Source: Pseudomonadota bacterium (GTDB lineage Bacteria > Pseudomonadota > Gammaproteobacteria > Burkholderiales > Rhodocyclaceae). Taken from it: DNA of 34,275 nt. A program made the position numbers and the translations under genes. The stretch is from positions 1 through 34,275 of the forward strand of contig WRJU01000251.1 of NCBI GenBank assembly GCA_009778425.1. Direction: 5' to 3'. Positions 15,576 through 23,656 of this stretch are shown piece after piece. The notes below the pieces were generated by a model. The model saw only the letters and a program-made list of their open reading frames with translations, ran no database searches and had not been told where the DNA came from. Positions within the stretch are counted from its first letter, which is position 1, and each line of letters opens with the position of its first letter.

Positions 15576-16025
15576 TCATCCGATGGCTCCTTGCAGGTGT
15601 TTGCTGATCTTCTCGATCACGAGCTGCTCGTCTTCCGGCGCGAGTTGCCGCGCTTCCGGGTCGGCGAAGAGCAAGCCGCGACGTGGCATCTTGTTGGTTC
15701 CGTATTCATGGTAGGCGGCGTAAGGCTGCCCGAAGCCGACCATCGCGCTGGTGGCATCCGCGCGCCGGTCGAGCGAGTCGAGCATCGTGCCGTGGCGGTC
15801 GAGGATGCGGCGGTTGCCGTCTTTCGGGTAGCTCTTCAGCGTTGCGGGCGCGTGCGGCTCCCAGGCTTTGCCGAGCGGATCGCTCTGGGCCTCGAAGCGT
15901 TCGCCGACGCGCTCCCAGAGGGTTGCGGCGATGTCGGCCATCGCCGGGGCAAGGTCGGCAGCGGCAGCCTGGAGTTGCTTGAGCGCCAGGGCGATGTGGC
16001 TGGAGTCGGCTTCGATGTGGATCAT
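15576..16025 (-). CDS. Virion morphogenesis protein (Mu gpG-like)
   Basis: A 149-residue protein of the phage virion morphogenesis (Mu gpG) family. Recognisable parts: LAPAMADIAATLWERVGERFEAQSDPLGKAWEPHAPATL, RRILDRHGTMLDSLDRRADATSAMVGFGQPYAAYHEYGTNKMPRRGLLFAD. gpG is thought to act in tail or head completion. It follows the gpF-like gene after a 124-bp gap in which I see no gene, only a small dyad GAGCCTTGGCTC near 16103. Downstream the rha cassette interrupts the head operon. Confidence 0.92.
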   Translation of the reverse strand: MIHIEADSSHIALALKQLQAAAADLAPAMADIAATLWERVGERFEAQSDPLGKAWEPHAPATLKSYPKDGNRRILDRHGTMLDSLDRRADATSAMVGFGQPYAAYHEYGTNKMPRRGLLFADPEARQLAPEDEQLVIEKISKHLQGAIG

Positions 16026-16149
16026 GGGCGTATTTGGCCTATACTGATAGAAGGGACAAGACGGCAGACGAACGGAAATTTTCGGAGTCCGTTCATAGGC
16101 TTGAGCCTTGGCTCTTTCCTAGATGGTGGGACGTCCGGCCACCCTGCTG

Positions 16150-17457
16150 TCACCCTAACCTCCGGTATAGCTTGGGCGCATCTGTTACCTTGGATGGATC
16201 GATCTTGAACGCGGATCGCACCATGTTTACTTTCAGCTTGCCGCCCTTGACAACAAAATCCACTTGCACCGCCAGCTTCATCGACTTGTCGCCAGACGGG
16301 AGCAGGTAGATCACGTTCCCATTTTCAAGTTGCAGGTATGCCTGTTTGTCCGCGCTGCGCAGCAGGGCGGGGATTGATTTCAGTTCTGCGTCTGTCAGGG
16401 CGTTCCCGGCAGCCAGATGCCTTGCCGCTTTCTTGCCGACAATCAGCCTGTCTTCAAAGAGGATCGCAGCGCTTTCAGGTGTGACGCCGGTTTCAAGCAC
16501 ATAGGCGGCGAGTTCCTTGGGCGTCATTGCGCCCAGCATGGCGGTCGCGTTGCGCGTGACACCACCCTTGCGCACACTGTCGACCCACTGCGTGAAGGCG
16601 GCATCCAGCTTCCGCACAGCGTCTTTTTCTTGCTCCGCGAACACTGCGCCCAGGGCTGCCGGAGCGGCAGCAACCTTGCTGCCAACGAACTGCGCCTGGT
16701 TAGCGTCCCGCATGGCTGCCTTGCCGGGGTTGTAGGCAAAGGCGGGGTTCACGCCCTCCGGGACGCGGCTGACTTCGCCGGTACGCTTGTTGATGAAGTC
16801 GGTTTCCCGCCCAGGCGGGGCAACGGTCTTGATGCTGCCTTCGGCCTTTTTGGCCTCGTAAGCCTCCTGCGTCATCGTGGTAATGCGGCAACGGCAGCGG
16901 AAGCCGCAAGGCGGCGTGTGCGTGTCCCAGAAGGGATCGTCGACGGGCAGCGCGAGGCCGTCCCAGGCGGCATGCGCATCGCGCACACGCTCATCGCGCT
17001 TGGTGATGTAGCGTATATAAGGGTGCGTGGCCTTGGCTTCCTCGATGCCCTGCCAGCGCCCGGCGGCGTAGGCCTGGCGGGTATTGGTGTCGAAGATGAG
17101 TTTCAGGCGCGAAGCGTTGAAGGTGGTGGAGACGGTCTCGCCAGTCGCGGGGTCGACCATTTCCTTTTTGCCCCACCAGCCCTCAGATTGCAGGTAGTCC
17201 TTCGTGGCCTTGAGCCAGTCCCGGCGGGAGAGGTCGCCATTGACCGAGGCGGTGATGCCTTCCTGCAAAGACTTGAGGATGTCGAGCCGGGTCAGGCGGC
17301 TAACGGTGAATTGCCGCCCGTGCTCATCGTGCCAGAGGTCTTGCCAGTTGTAGGTGGGGGTGATCTTTTTGCGCCCCGCGAGGTAGGCGAGCGCCTTTTC
17401 CGGGGGGAGCCGGAAAAGGCTGGCGAAGGCTTCAGCGGCGGAGGGCTGCCAGGGCAC
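16150..17457 (-). CDS. Mu gpF-like minor head protein with C-terminal nuclease-like domain
   Basis: A 435-residue protein with two parts. Residues about 1-200 match the Mu F-like/SPP1 gp7 head morphogenesis family: LKLIFDTNTRQAYAAGRW, YITKRDERVRDAHAAWDGLALPVDDPFWDTHTPPCGFRCRCRI, with the conserved HTPP-C-x-x-x-C-x-C at 180-190. After a linker, residues about 330-422 (LFEDRLIVGKKAARHLAAGNALTDAELKSIPALL, then YLLPSGDKSMKLAVQVDFVV and KLKVNMVRSAFKID) resemble the PBECR group of phage barnase/EndoU/colicin/RelE-like nucleases that is often fused to this head protein. The fusion suggests an effector injected with the DNA. The head part is certain, the nuclease call is from pattern memory. It starts 3 bp after the portal stop. 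Confidence 0.88.
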   Translation of the reverse strand: MPWQPSAAEAFASLFRLPPEKALAYLAGRKKITPTYNWQDLWHDEHGRQFTVSRLTRLDILKSLQEGITASVNGDLSRRDWLKATKDYLQSEGWWGKKEMVDPATGETVSTTFNASRLKLIFDTNTRQAYAAGRWQGIEEAKATHPYIRYITKRDERVRDAHAAWDGLALPVDDPFWDTHTPPCGFRCRCRITTMTQEAYEAKKAEGSIKTVAPPGRETDFINKRTGEVSRVPEGVNPAFAYNPGKAAMRDANQAQFVGSKVAAAPAALGAVFAEQEKDAVRKLDAAFTQWVDSVRKGGVTRNATAMLGAMTPKELAAYVLETGVTPESAAILFEDRLIVGKKAARHLAAGNALTDAELKSIPALLRSADKQAYLQLENGNVIYLLPSGDKSMKLAVQVDFVVKGGKLKVNMVRSAFKIDPSKVTDAPKLYRRLG

Positions 17458-17460
17458 GGC

Positions 17461-18894
17461 TTATTCCAGCTCGACACCGGCGCGGCCAGCCAGCCGTGCA
17501 GCAAAACAGAAGCGCGTGAGGGCGTCCTGGAGGGCGTCTGTATCCATTTGCCCCAGCAAGGCGGGCAGCCGATCAATGAAGTCACCCGCAGTCTCGCCCT
17601 TGGCCGCAGCCTCGGCAAACGCGGCCTCCAGCGGCGCGATCAGCGGGTCGATGAGGGGCTGCCAGTGGGCGGATTCCTCTTCGATCAAGCGGTCGACGGC
17701 ATCCTGGCCAGCGTCCTTTTCGGCAAAGGCAGCACCCGCCTGATCAGGCTCGGGGTCGGGCGCGGACTCCAGCAGGTCGCCCTCTTGCAGTCCATAGGAG
17801 CGGGCGAAGTATTCGCGGCTGAAACGCGCCCCGGCACGAGTGAGGATTTCGTCCCGCTCGGCCTGGAGCTTGTCGATTTCTTCGGGTTCCCACAAATCGA
17901 AGATGGGGCGGTCGATGTCGCCGAAGTTGAGTTCGCACGTCCAACGGATAAGCTGGTTGAACATATCGATGATGATGGCGCTGTCGCCATCGCGGATGTC
18001 GCGCCCCACTTCCAGCCCTGCGACGGCGCTGGCGCGGTTGGCTTCCGCTTCGGTCGTCTGGTTTTGCCCGAGCAACGCGATGGAAACCTCTGAACGGCAA
18101 AATCGCAGCAGCCGCTCGAAGACTTCCGCGCTGCCGGTTTTGTCGGCGGCGCTGATGATCTCGATGGAGGCGTCGTCTGGGATGGCGGCGACGGCGTCCT
18201 GCACCATCTGTTCGAGGCTGTCGAGCAGGTCGTTTGTCTCTTTGTCGTTTGCAGCGCGCGGGTGCTTGCCGATGACCCAGGGGTTCCCGTACTTTTCGGT
18301 AAAAGCCACCCAGAATTTCAGCCCGCCCTTTTTGAAGGTAGTTGGCCAGAAACACATTGAAAGGTCCGGGAAACCATACGGGTTGTCGTAAGTAGCATCC
18401 TGCCGGGGCAGCAGGAACTTCATGGGGGGGAGTTCTTCGCCTGTGACCGGGGAATGCTTGGTGCGCATGCGGAGTTGGTTGTTTTCGTCGAACACGAACC
18501 AGTTGGCGGGCTTTCCGATGACGTCGACGGGCACGAGCAGGTTGCCGACTTTCTCCCACACCACCTCCATCGGCTGGTAGCCGTAGAGCACGGCATCGAG
18601 CGCCTCGCTGATGATGCGGGAAATGTCCAGGTCACTGAAAATGTCTTCAATGGCCTGTGCATGGCGGTTTTTGGCCTTTTCACGGTCGACGCCCCATTCA
18701 AGTGCCTTGACCGCTGCCTTGCGCCGCCGGACGCATCCGCCGACATGAGCATCCGATCGCAACTCGCGATAGACCTTGATGTCTAGGCCGAGAGCCTTCA
18801 GCACAGGGTCTGGGTTGGGAAGGTTCATGCCCGCAGCGTGGAAGTCGATGCTCACGCGCCGGGTAGCGATTTGCCCGATGAGGTTTTTGCTCAT
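17461..18894 (-). CDS. Portal protein (DUF935, Mu gp29-like)
   Basis: A 477-residue portal protein of the DUF935 family. Signatures: LKALGLDIKVYRELRSDAHVGGCVRRRKAAVKALEWGVD, ISRIISEALDAVLYGYQPMEVVWE, GLKFWVAFTEKYGNPWVIGKHPRAANDKE and ALLGQNQTTEAEANRASAVAGLEVGRDIRDGDSAIIIDMFNQLIRWTCELNFGD. It forms the dodecameric DNA channel at one capsid vertex and docks the terminase. The start overlaps the preceding stop by 4 bp. The C-terminal 100 residues are acidic and alanine-rich, common in this family. Confidence 0.95.
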   Translation of the reverse strand: MSKNLIGQIATRRVSIDFHAAGMNLPNPDPVLKALGLDIKVYRELRSDAHVGGCVRRRKAAVKALEWGVDREKAKNRHAQAIEDIFSDLDISRIISEALDAVLYGYQPMEVVWEKVGNLLVPVDVIGKPANWFVFDENNQLRMRTKHSPVTGEELPPMKFLLPRQDATYDNPYGFPDLSMCFWPTTFKKGGLKFWVAFTEKYGNPWVIGKHPRAANDKETNDLLDSLEQMVQDAVAAIPDDASIEIISAADKTGSAEVFERLLRFCRSEVSIALLGQNQTTEAEANRASAVAGLEVGRDIRDGDSAIIIDMFNQLIRWTCELNFGDIDRPIFDLWEPEEIDKLQAERDEILTRAGARFSREYFARSYGLQEGDLLESAPDPEPDQAGAAFAEKDAGQDAVDRLIEEESAHWQPLIDPLIAPLEAAFAEAAAKGETAGDFIDRLPALLGQMDTDALQDALTRFCFAARLAGRAGVELE

Positions 18895-19256
18895 TGCGGC
18901 ATCCTTTTGAAAATCTTGTTGACCAGTTCGCTGAATCTGCGGCGGTTCTGTTCCCGCTGCTCTTCAGTGATCGGTGGTTTTGGGAGCGCCGGTTGCGGCA
19001 CGCGCGCGGGCAGCGCATCGATAAATTCCGCCGGGCTTGGCCACTGCCGCACCCTGGAAAAGAGCGTGGCGAAGGCGCGGCGGATGCGCTCTGCGTCCAG
19101 GCCTTCTTTCCATGTCGACGCCTTGTCCCCGATCGCTACCAGCCAGATGTCCGCCGTCATGCCGACGGCGTCCGCTGCCGGTGCGCCGGAAAGCCGTAAG
19201 GCAAGCAAGCCCTGCAAGCCCCGCAGCATCTCGCGCTCGACCCATTTATCGACCAT
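18891..19256 (-). CDS. Phage protein between terminase and portal, unknown
   Basis: A 121-residue helical protein (start MVDKWVEREMLRGLQGLLALRLSGAPAADAVGMTADIW). The ATG at 19256 overlaps the preceding stop by 11 bp; the longer frame upstream is antisense-type filler. It has an FSRVRQWPSPAEFIDALP segment, a W-P-x-P-x-x-F pattern that I have seen in phage helicase-loader-like proteins, but the position in the packaging module argues for a structural or packaging role. Function unknown. It is real by its overlaps with both neighbours. Confidence 0.75.
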   Translation of the reverse strand: MVDKWVEREMLRGLQGLLALRLSGAPAADAVGMTADIWLVAIGDKASTWKEGLDAERIRRAFATLFSRVRQWPSPAEFIDALPARVPQPALPKPPITEEQREQNRRRFSELVNKIFKRMPQ

Positions 19257-19731
19257 TGATGCGGCTCTCCAGTGCCGCCACGGCGGTAGCGGTTTGCGAC
19301 AATGCCTTACCGGGCTGCCCCGGTGCCGCTTGCCGTGCGACAAGGGATGATTCCTCGCCGCGCCAACCGGAGAGGGCTTCATAGAGCCATCCGTGTGATG
19401 TGAGCGGGGTTTTGAGGCGTCCTGATTCGCGGGCGGAAAGCGCCTGACGCATCGCCCAAACCCAAGCGGCGGGCGGCACGTCGTAGGCTTGGCCACGGCG
19501 CTGTATCGTGCCAGCGCGCATGTCCGGGATGATCTGTGCCAGCAGCCGCGCAAGCCTGTCCATGCTGATGTCGCGCTCGGCAGAGCGGAAAAGCGCGAGG
19601 TAGCGGATCGTCTCCGCGCCAAGTTCGCCGCCAAGCAGAAAGACGTTTTTGATCGCTTCCCGAGAGGCTTCATGCGCGATCAGCACTTCCAGAGAAAACG
19701 ATGCGCCGCAGCAGGGGCAACGGGTTTTCAT
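19246..19731 (-). CDS. Phage protein with N-terminal CPCCG zinc motif, unknown
   Basis: A 161-residue protein beginning MKTRCPCCGASFSLEVLIAHEASREA. The CPCC cluster at residues 5-8 suggests a rubredoxin-like zinc knuckle, although a second cysteine pair is not obvious. The middle (FRSAERDISMDRLARLLAQIIPDMRAGTIQRRGQAYDVPPAAWVWAMRQAL) is helical. The ATG at 19731 overlaps the terminase stop as ATGA; the longer start at 19743 is rejected. It lies with its downstream partner between terminase and portal in a coupled set. I do not know its function. Confidence 0.78.
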   Translation of the reverse strand: MKTRCPCCGASFSLEVLIAHEASREAIKNVFLLGGELGAETIRYLALFRSAERDISMDRLARLLAQIIPDMRAGTIQRRGQAYDVPPAAWVWAMRQALSARESGRLKTPLTSHGWLYEALSGWRGEESSLVARQAAPGQPGKALSQTATAVAALESRINGR

Positions 19732-21224
19732 GCCCGCCCCCATACCGCGCCAGCAAATCCTTGTGTGATCGCCGAGGCCGTGCGGCGGCGGCGGGATTTG
19801 ACGGTGACAGAGCCTTTGTTGAGTTCCCGGCTGGCGTAGTACGCCAGCGCGACCGCAACGGCGGCGTCTCCGTGGCGCTTGCCCTTGTCTTCACCGACGT
19901 TGCGGGCGTCCGGGATGCGCGGGACGCCCCGGATGACCTGGACGGCGCGAAGGTCGGCGAGGATGTCGGCATCGCGCGGGAGAGTGTCGAGCGTGCCGTC
20001 TTCCAGCGCGGCCTTCACCGGCGGCATGTGTTCCCGATACCAGCCTTCCGAGAGCATGACTTGCTGGATGCGGCTTGCGCCGTACCGCTGCATGGCGATT
20101 TCAGCAAGAAACTGGCCGTTGCCGCGCGCGTCGAACGCTCCACCGATGAAACGCGGCAATCGGTCGAGCAGATAGAAGGCAACCTGTTCTTGCTGCCGGA
20201 ACGGGACGTTTCGGAGTTCGACCACGAATGGGACGCGGCGCGTGAGGTTCTTTTGCAGGATGAGCGGGACGTGCACGGTGAGGTCGCCCGAGCGCCCGAA
20301 GTCTTCCCCGTGAAAAGAGATTGCGTCCTGCGGAAGCGCGGCGAGCAACGGCGCGAGGTGTTCTTCCAGCCAGTCACGGCACTCGGCTGCGCGGATGTGA
20401 TCGGGCAGGAGTTCAAAGCCTGACCGGCACTGCCAGCGCAGGACAGGTGTTTCTGCAGACATGCGCGATTCGATAAGGGCGCGGGAAAGCCACGCGCCGC
20501 CGGAGTTGGCGGGGATGCAGTCGAGTTCTTCGGATGCGCCGTCTCCATAGAAGGCGTAGACGTCCATCATCCAGGCGGTTTCGTCCGCGAGTTGCCAGGG
20601 CTTCCCTTGTCGTAGACAGACGCGCCGGTACAGCCCCGCTTCTATCGCTTCCTTGAAGGCAATGCGCTGGACAGAGCCTTTGCGCTTGCCCGCGCGGATG
20701 TCGTTGACCAGTTCGTTGAAGGGGTTGTCGACGCCGTTGTGGGTGGAGATGACGCGCACCCGCCCGCCCCAGATGAGCATAGCGAGCGCGGCTTTCAGCA
20801 GTTCGCCGAGTTGCTCATGGAATGCCGCTTCATCGATGACGATGGTGCCTTGACGCCCGCGCAGATTGGAGGGGCGCGAAGTGAGCGCGACGATCCGGTG
20901 ATTGGAGCCGGGGAAGCGGATAGTGAAGGTCTTGATGTGCTTGTCTTCGTCGTCGGCATCCCAGAAGCCCTCTTCGATCTCATCGGCCGCGTGGTTGAAG
21001 GCGCGCGCCCACATCGCGCATGCCTGGATGTACTCCACGGTCATGTCCTGGTTGTACGCGATGTAGTAGATGTTTTGACCGCCGCTGGCAGCGGCGGTCA
21101 GGACGTCGTCAGCAGCTTCAGCCCAGGTGAGGCCGGTTCGCCGGGACTTTTCGATGACCTTCAGCGGGGATTTATCCTGTATCCACCGTTGCTGGTAGTC
21201 GAGTAAAACGGGAGGGGCGGTCAT
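19728..21224 (-). CDS. Terminase large subunit (Mu gp28-like)
   Basis: A 498-residue packaging motor. Residues 22-33 (KVIEKSRRTGLTW) form the Walker A-like motif and 127-132 (TIVIDE) the Walker B with the catalytic glutamate, then a coupling motif near RVRVISTHNG. The C-terminal nuclease domain shows conserved acidic positions in GEDFGRSGDLTV, FIGGAFDARGNGQ and KRHGDAAVAVALAY. It cuts and packages phage DNA by the headful mechanism, taking flanking host DNA as Mu does. The ATG overlaps the DUF3486 stop as ATGA. Confidence 0.95.
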   Translation of the reverse strand: MTAPPVLLDYQQRWIQDKSPLKVIEKSRRTGLTWAEAADDVLTAAASGGQNIYYIAYNQDMTVEYIQACAMWARAFNHAADEIEEGFWDADDEDKHIKTFTIRFPGSNHRIVALTSRPSNLRGRQGTIVIDEAAFHEQLGELLKAALAMLIWGGRVRVISTHNGVDNPFNELVNDIRAGKRKGSVQRIAFKEAIEAGLYRRVCLRQGKPWQLADETAWMMDVYAFYGDGASEELDCIPANSGGAWLSRALIESRMSAETPVLRWQCRSGFELLPDHIRAAECRDWLEEHLAPLLAALPQDAISFHGEDFGRSGDLTVHVPLILQKNLTRRVPFVVELRNVPFRQQEQVAFYLLDRLPRFIGGAFDARGNGQFLAEIAMQRYGASRIQQVMLSEGWYREHMPPVKAALEDGTLDTLPRDADILADLRAVQVIRGVPRIPDARNVGEDKGKRHGDAAVAVALAYYASRELNKGSVTVKSRRRRTASAITQGFAGAVWGRA

Positions 21225-21763
21225 GCCGCAATCCCCAGGATTTCGCGCCGCAGCGCCTCGACGGACTCCTGTGACAGCCCACCCTTCCTGGCGATGTTCT
21301 CGACGCTGGCGGCAGCGGCTTCGATGCGCTGCTGGACTTCGTGCCGGAATTTTTTCTGGGTAATGTCGGCGCGGGCAACATTTGCGACAGCATGCGCAGC
21401 ATTTGAGAGCAGGACAACGCGCTTGGCAGGGTCGGTTTCTTCTTCGGATTCGCTCAAATTGACGAGGGTGTCGAAGAGTTCGGACTGCACCAGTGCCATG
21501 ACCGCTTCAGAGCGGGCGTTTTTGTCGTCGGACGCGCTCTCCACGACCAGGCGCGCAGCTTCCGTGCTGGCCTTGATGGCGGAAAGTCGCTTTTCGAGCT
21601 TCTTCCCAAAGCGGTGGATGGATGATTTTCCGATCTCAAAACCCTTTTCGCATAGCAGGGTTTCCAGCAGTTTGTAGTTGCTGAAGTTCTGGTCGACGAG
21701 GGCTTGTTCCAGCCAGCGGCGCACCTCTTCCGGCAATCCCTCGATGGCGGGTTTCTGGGGCAT
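21221..21763 (-). CDS. DUF3486 protein (Mu gp27-like, probable small terminase)
   Basis: A 180-residue protein of the DUF3486 family, which stands directly before the large terminase in Mu-like phages and is the likely small terminase subunit. Recognisable start: PAIEGLPEEVRRWLEQALVDQNFSNYKLLETLLCEKGFEIGKSSIHRFGKKLEKRL, an HTH DNA-binding region (about residues 5-60). Then a long coiled helix runs through the rest. I took the ATG at 21763 (MPQKPAIEG), 5 bp after the preceding stop. The longer frame to 21808 is unsupported. Confidence 0.88.
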   Translation of the reverse strand: MPQKPAIEGLPEEVRRWLEQALVDQNFSNYKLLETLLCEKGFEIGKSSIHRFGKKLEKRLSAIKASTEAARLVVESASDDKNARSEAVMALVQSELFDTLVNLSESEEETDPAKRVVLLSNAAHAVANVARADITQKKFRHEVQQRIEAAAASVENIARKGGLSQESVEALRREILGIAA

Positions 21764-21768
21764 GGCAT

Positions 21769-22080
21769 TTACCAGTATTTCTGAGGGCGGGCAATGCCGG
21801 GGCCGCACTCGACCGTGTATTCGACGATGTCGACGCCGCAGCGGGTCAGGCTACAGTGCCAAGGTTCGGAGGGAATAATGGGCAGTCTGACTTCGATCAG
21901 CTTGCGATCCTTGAGATAGTCGATTTCTCGGCGCAGTTCGGCGATGGTGAAATCACCGAATTCCGCCCGCACGACCGCGAGGATGTTCCTGTCGGATGTA
22001 CCGACTGGGCGGGCATTATTGAGCGCGAGGAGGATGATCCACCGGGAAAATTCACGGCGGAATTTATGCGCTTCTGTCAT
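21769..22080 (-). CDS. Small winged-helix-like phage protein (VpaChn25_0724-type)
   Basis: A 103-residue protein: FSRWIILLALNNARPVGTSDRNILAVVRAEFGDFTIAELRREIDYLKDRKLIEV looks like a winged-helix domain. I believe it matches the phage family named after VpaChn25_0724, found next to DUF3486 in Mu-like phages. A DNA-binding role in packaging or late control is possible. The ATG overlaps the preceding stop (ATGA). Confidence 0.8.
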   Translation of the reverse strand: MTEAHKFRREFSRWIILLALNNARPVGTSDRNILAVVRAEFGDFTIAELRREIDYLKDRKLIEVRLPIIPSEPWHCSLTRCGVDIVEYTVECGPGIARPQKYW

Positions 22081-22430
22081 TTGAAGGCTCCATTGAGCAT
22101 GATGCTTTCGATTCGGCGGGCGAGTGCGTCGAGCTTCGTTTCGATAACGCTCTGCTGGCGCACGTAGTCCTCGCGCATGAGGTACTTCTGTGGCAGTTCT
22201 GCCTTGAGTTCCAGGAGGCTGCGTTCGAGTTTGTCGCTCTTTTCGTGGGTATCGCGCTGGGTGTTGGCGATGTCTTTGAAGCGGGAATCCATGTACCGGT
22301 GGAGATCATTCCAGCGCCGGTCTTCTGCCTTTTCGCGGCGGGCCTCGGTGAATTTCCAGAAACCGGCGACGCAGCCAAAAAAAGATACGAGCAGGGTAAC
22401 GATCTGCCACAGTTGTACTTCGACGATCAT
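22077..22430 (-). CDS. Membrane-anchored coiled-coil phage protein (holin candidate)
   Basis: A 117-residue protein with one N-terminal membrane segment (about residues 8-26, LWQIVTLLVSFFGCVAGFW) and a long charged coiled coil (KAEDRRWNDLHRYMDSRFKDIANTQRD... to the end). The ATG at 22430 overlaps the DksA-like stop as ATGA; the frame further upstream is not conserved-looking. Mu-like phages carry a DUF2730-type membrane protein at this place. No other holin candidate is seen in the lysis block, so this could supply that function, but there is no direct evidence. Confidence 0.72.
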   Translation of the reverse strand: MIVEVQLWQIVTLLVSFFGCVAGFWKFTEARREKAEDRRWNDLHRYMDSRFKDIANTQRDTHEKSDKLERSLLELKAELPQKYLMREDYVRQQSVIETKLDALARRIESIMLNGAFK

Positions 22431-22642
22431 GATGCGGCGATCCTTTTGAGGATTTCGGCGTGGGACTGGCAATCGATGCAGCGCGTGACGCCGGGGACTG
22501 CGCGCTGGCGCGCCAGCGGGATGGGTTCCCCGCAATCGGCGCAAATGAACGAGGAAGCGCCATTTGTGCGGGCGCGGGCGGCGGCAATGGCACGATCCCT
22601 GTCTTCCTGTTCGCGTTGACAGGCGCGGTCAATTTCGTCCAT
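22427..22642 (-). CDS. DksA/TraR family zinc-finger protein
   Basis: A 71-residue TraR/DksA-type protein. The zinc finger has four cysteines at residues 34, 37, 55 and 58 (CADCGEPIPLARQRAVPG, then RCIDC). An N-terminal helix is rich in acidic and arginine residues. Such proteins bind the RNA polymerase secondary channel and alter promoter output; phage versions are common in P2- and Mu-like late regions. It overlaps the end of the Rz gene by 14 bp. Confidence 0.92.
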   Translation of the reverse strand: MDEIDRACQREQEDRDRAIAAARARTNGASSFICADCGEPIPLARQRAVPGVTRCIDCQSHAEILKRIAAS

Positions 22643-23117
22643 TGACGATCTCCCGCTCCAGGGTAAGCACGCTTTGCAGCCCGCCTACCTGGGCGTCGCA
22701 TTCGGCTCCGGCTTGAACAACAGCCCCCGCAATCTCTGCTCGTATGCGGGCGGCTTCATCAAGCTGGCGTCGACCTTCGGCAGTTGCAACGGCGCGGGTT
22801 GCTTCGCACCCTGAAAGTTCGTTGCGCAGGCGGGTATGGCCGCGCACAAGATCGGCAACAACCATGTCGCCTTTGGCTTTTGCCTCATCCTTTTTCTCCA
22901 GATAAGTTTTCCCGGCCAGCCCGATGCTGTCGGCGATTTTCTGTTCTTTTTCGCGGAGCGCTTCGGTGGCTTTGACTAGGTTGACGGCAAGCACGGCTTG
23001 CTCTTTTGCCCACGCGGCTTCGAGCCTTGCGGTTTTCAGGCGCTCGCCGTAGCTGCCAAGACAGAGGCCGAAAATGAACGTGGCGACGCAAAAGATGTTG
23101 TTGCCCGTGCTGCCCAT
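22629..23117 (-). CDS. Rz: i-spanin Rz-like
   Basis: A 162-residue inner-membrane spanin subunit: one N-terminal membrane helix (NNIFCVATFIFGLCLGSYGERL) followed by a long periplasmic coiled coil with repeated A/E/K heptads. I chose the ATG at 23117, which overlaps the endolysin stop (TGATG) and has GGAGAG 6 nt upstream. With the nested Rz1 it fuses inner and outer membranes in the last step of lysis. It follows the endolysin directly, as usual. Confidence 0.88.
   Translation of the reverse strand: MGSTGNNIFCVATFIFGLCLGSYGERLKTARLEAAWAKEQAVLAVNLVKATEALREKEQKIADSIGLAGKTYLEKKDEAKAKGDMVVADLVRGHTRLRNELSGCEATRAVATAEGRRQLDEAARIRAEIAGAVVQAGAECDAQVGGLQSVLTLEREIVNGRN
22685..22888 (-). CDS. Rz1: o-spanin Rz1-like lipoprotein, nested inside Rz
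   Basis: This frame lies wholly inside the Rz gene in another register, the classic Rz/Rz1 layout. It encodes 67 residues with a basic start (MRQKPK), a hydrophobic stretch (WLLPILCAAIPAC) and a lipobox I-P-A-C with the lipidated cysteine at residue 21. The mature part is short and proline-rich (NFQGAKQPAPLQLPKVDASLMKPP), as in Rz1. GGAG lies 7 nt before the ATG. It anchors in the outer membrane and pairs with Rz across the periplasm. Confidence 0.85.
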   Translation of the reverse strand: MRQKPKATWLLPILCAAIPACATNFQGAKQPAPLQLPKVDASLMKPPAYEQRLRGLLFKPEPNATPR

Positions 23118-23653
23118 CAGAGCTCTCCGAGGCACATGCGGTATTCGGCTTGCCGCCGCTTGGTGAGGCCGGGGAGCTTTTTCATCGCGCCGGGCGGGCA
23201 GACGGCCTTTCCGGCGGCGTTGCGGATTTTTGGCTTCGTGCAGTAGCCGTCGAAGTCGAGGATGGTTTTACAGGCGGCGGCGTAATCCCCAGCGCGCAGC
23301 TTGCCGGGGATCGAGGAGGCGCAGACGGCTCCGGTGTTGAGTTCGAGGCTCACGTAGGCATCGAACTCGTTCTGGGCGAGATCGATGCCTATCAGGCATT
23401 TTTTAAGCCGTTCCTCGTGAACGGCTACGTCGCGCAGGGCGAGTTTGACGGCTTGCGGCGGTGCGATTTTTTCGCCGCCCTTGAGCAAGTTCCCCGCAGC
23501 GTCGCGGGTCGTGCCGAACCCGTAGGTGGGTACGTCGCCCGCTATTGGCGGCTTGGCGGTATCGGAATATCCCTCGTAACCGACGTATGCCCCAAAGCCT
23601 ACAGCGGCGCTTACGGCAAGGGCGACGGCGGGGATGCGGTATGGGAAAGACAC
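23117..23653 (-). CDS. Endolysin, GH24 lysozyme with SAR-type N-terminus
   Basis: A 178-residue phage lysozyme (R21/T4-type, glycoside hydrolase family 24). The likely catalytic residues are E27 in YVGYEGYSD, D40 in IAGDVPT and T43, followed by YGFGTT. The N-terminus (IPAVALAVSAAVGFGAYVGY) is a weakly hydrophobic Ala/Gly-rich helix, typical of a signal-anchor-release sequence. The enzyme would therefore be exported by Sec and activated on leaving the membrane. The C-terminal half (FDAYVSLELNTGAVC, then CPPGAMKKLPGLTKRRQAEYRMCLG) is standard. The start is the GTG at 23653. Its Shine-Dalgarno GGAG is part of a hairpin (see 23657-23680). Confidence 0.9.
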   Translation of the reverse strand: MSFPYRIPAVALAVSAAVGFGAYVGYEGYSDTAKPPIAGDVPTYGFGTTRDAAGNLLKGGEKIAPPQAVKLALRDVAVHEERLKKCLIGIDLAQNEFDAYVSLELNTGAVCASSIPGKLRAGDYAAACKTILDFDGYCTKPKIRNAAGKAVCPPGAMKKLPGLTKRRQAEYRMCLGEL

Positions 23654-23656
23654 GTT

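Noticed and set aside
16103-16114. Dyad GAGCCTTGGCTC in the gpF-gpG gap
   Set aside because: Too short and without a T-tract or promoter context to call it a terminator or operator.
16417-18093. Long plus-strand open frame (558 codons) opposite the portal and gpF-like genes
   Set aside because: It is antisense to two clearly recognised head genes, has low-complexity Gly/Asp/Val-rich text and no family pattern. GC-rich codon use creates such shadows.
22503-22518. Perfect 16-bp palindrome CGCTGGCGCGCCAGCG in the DksA-like gene
   Set aside because: A 16-bp palindrome of G and C is expected about once by chance in a GC-rich sequence of this size, and no second copy is seen.
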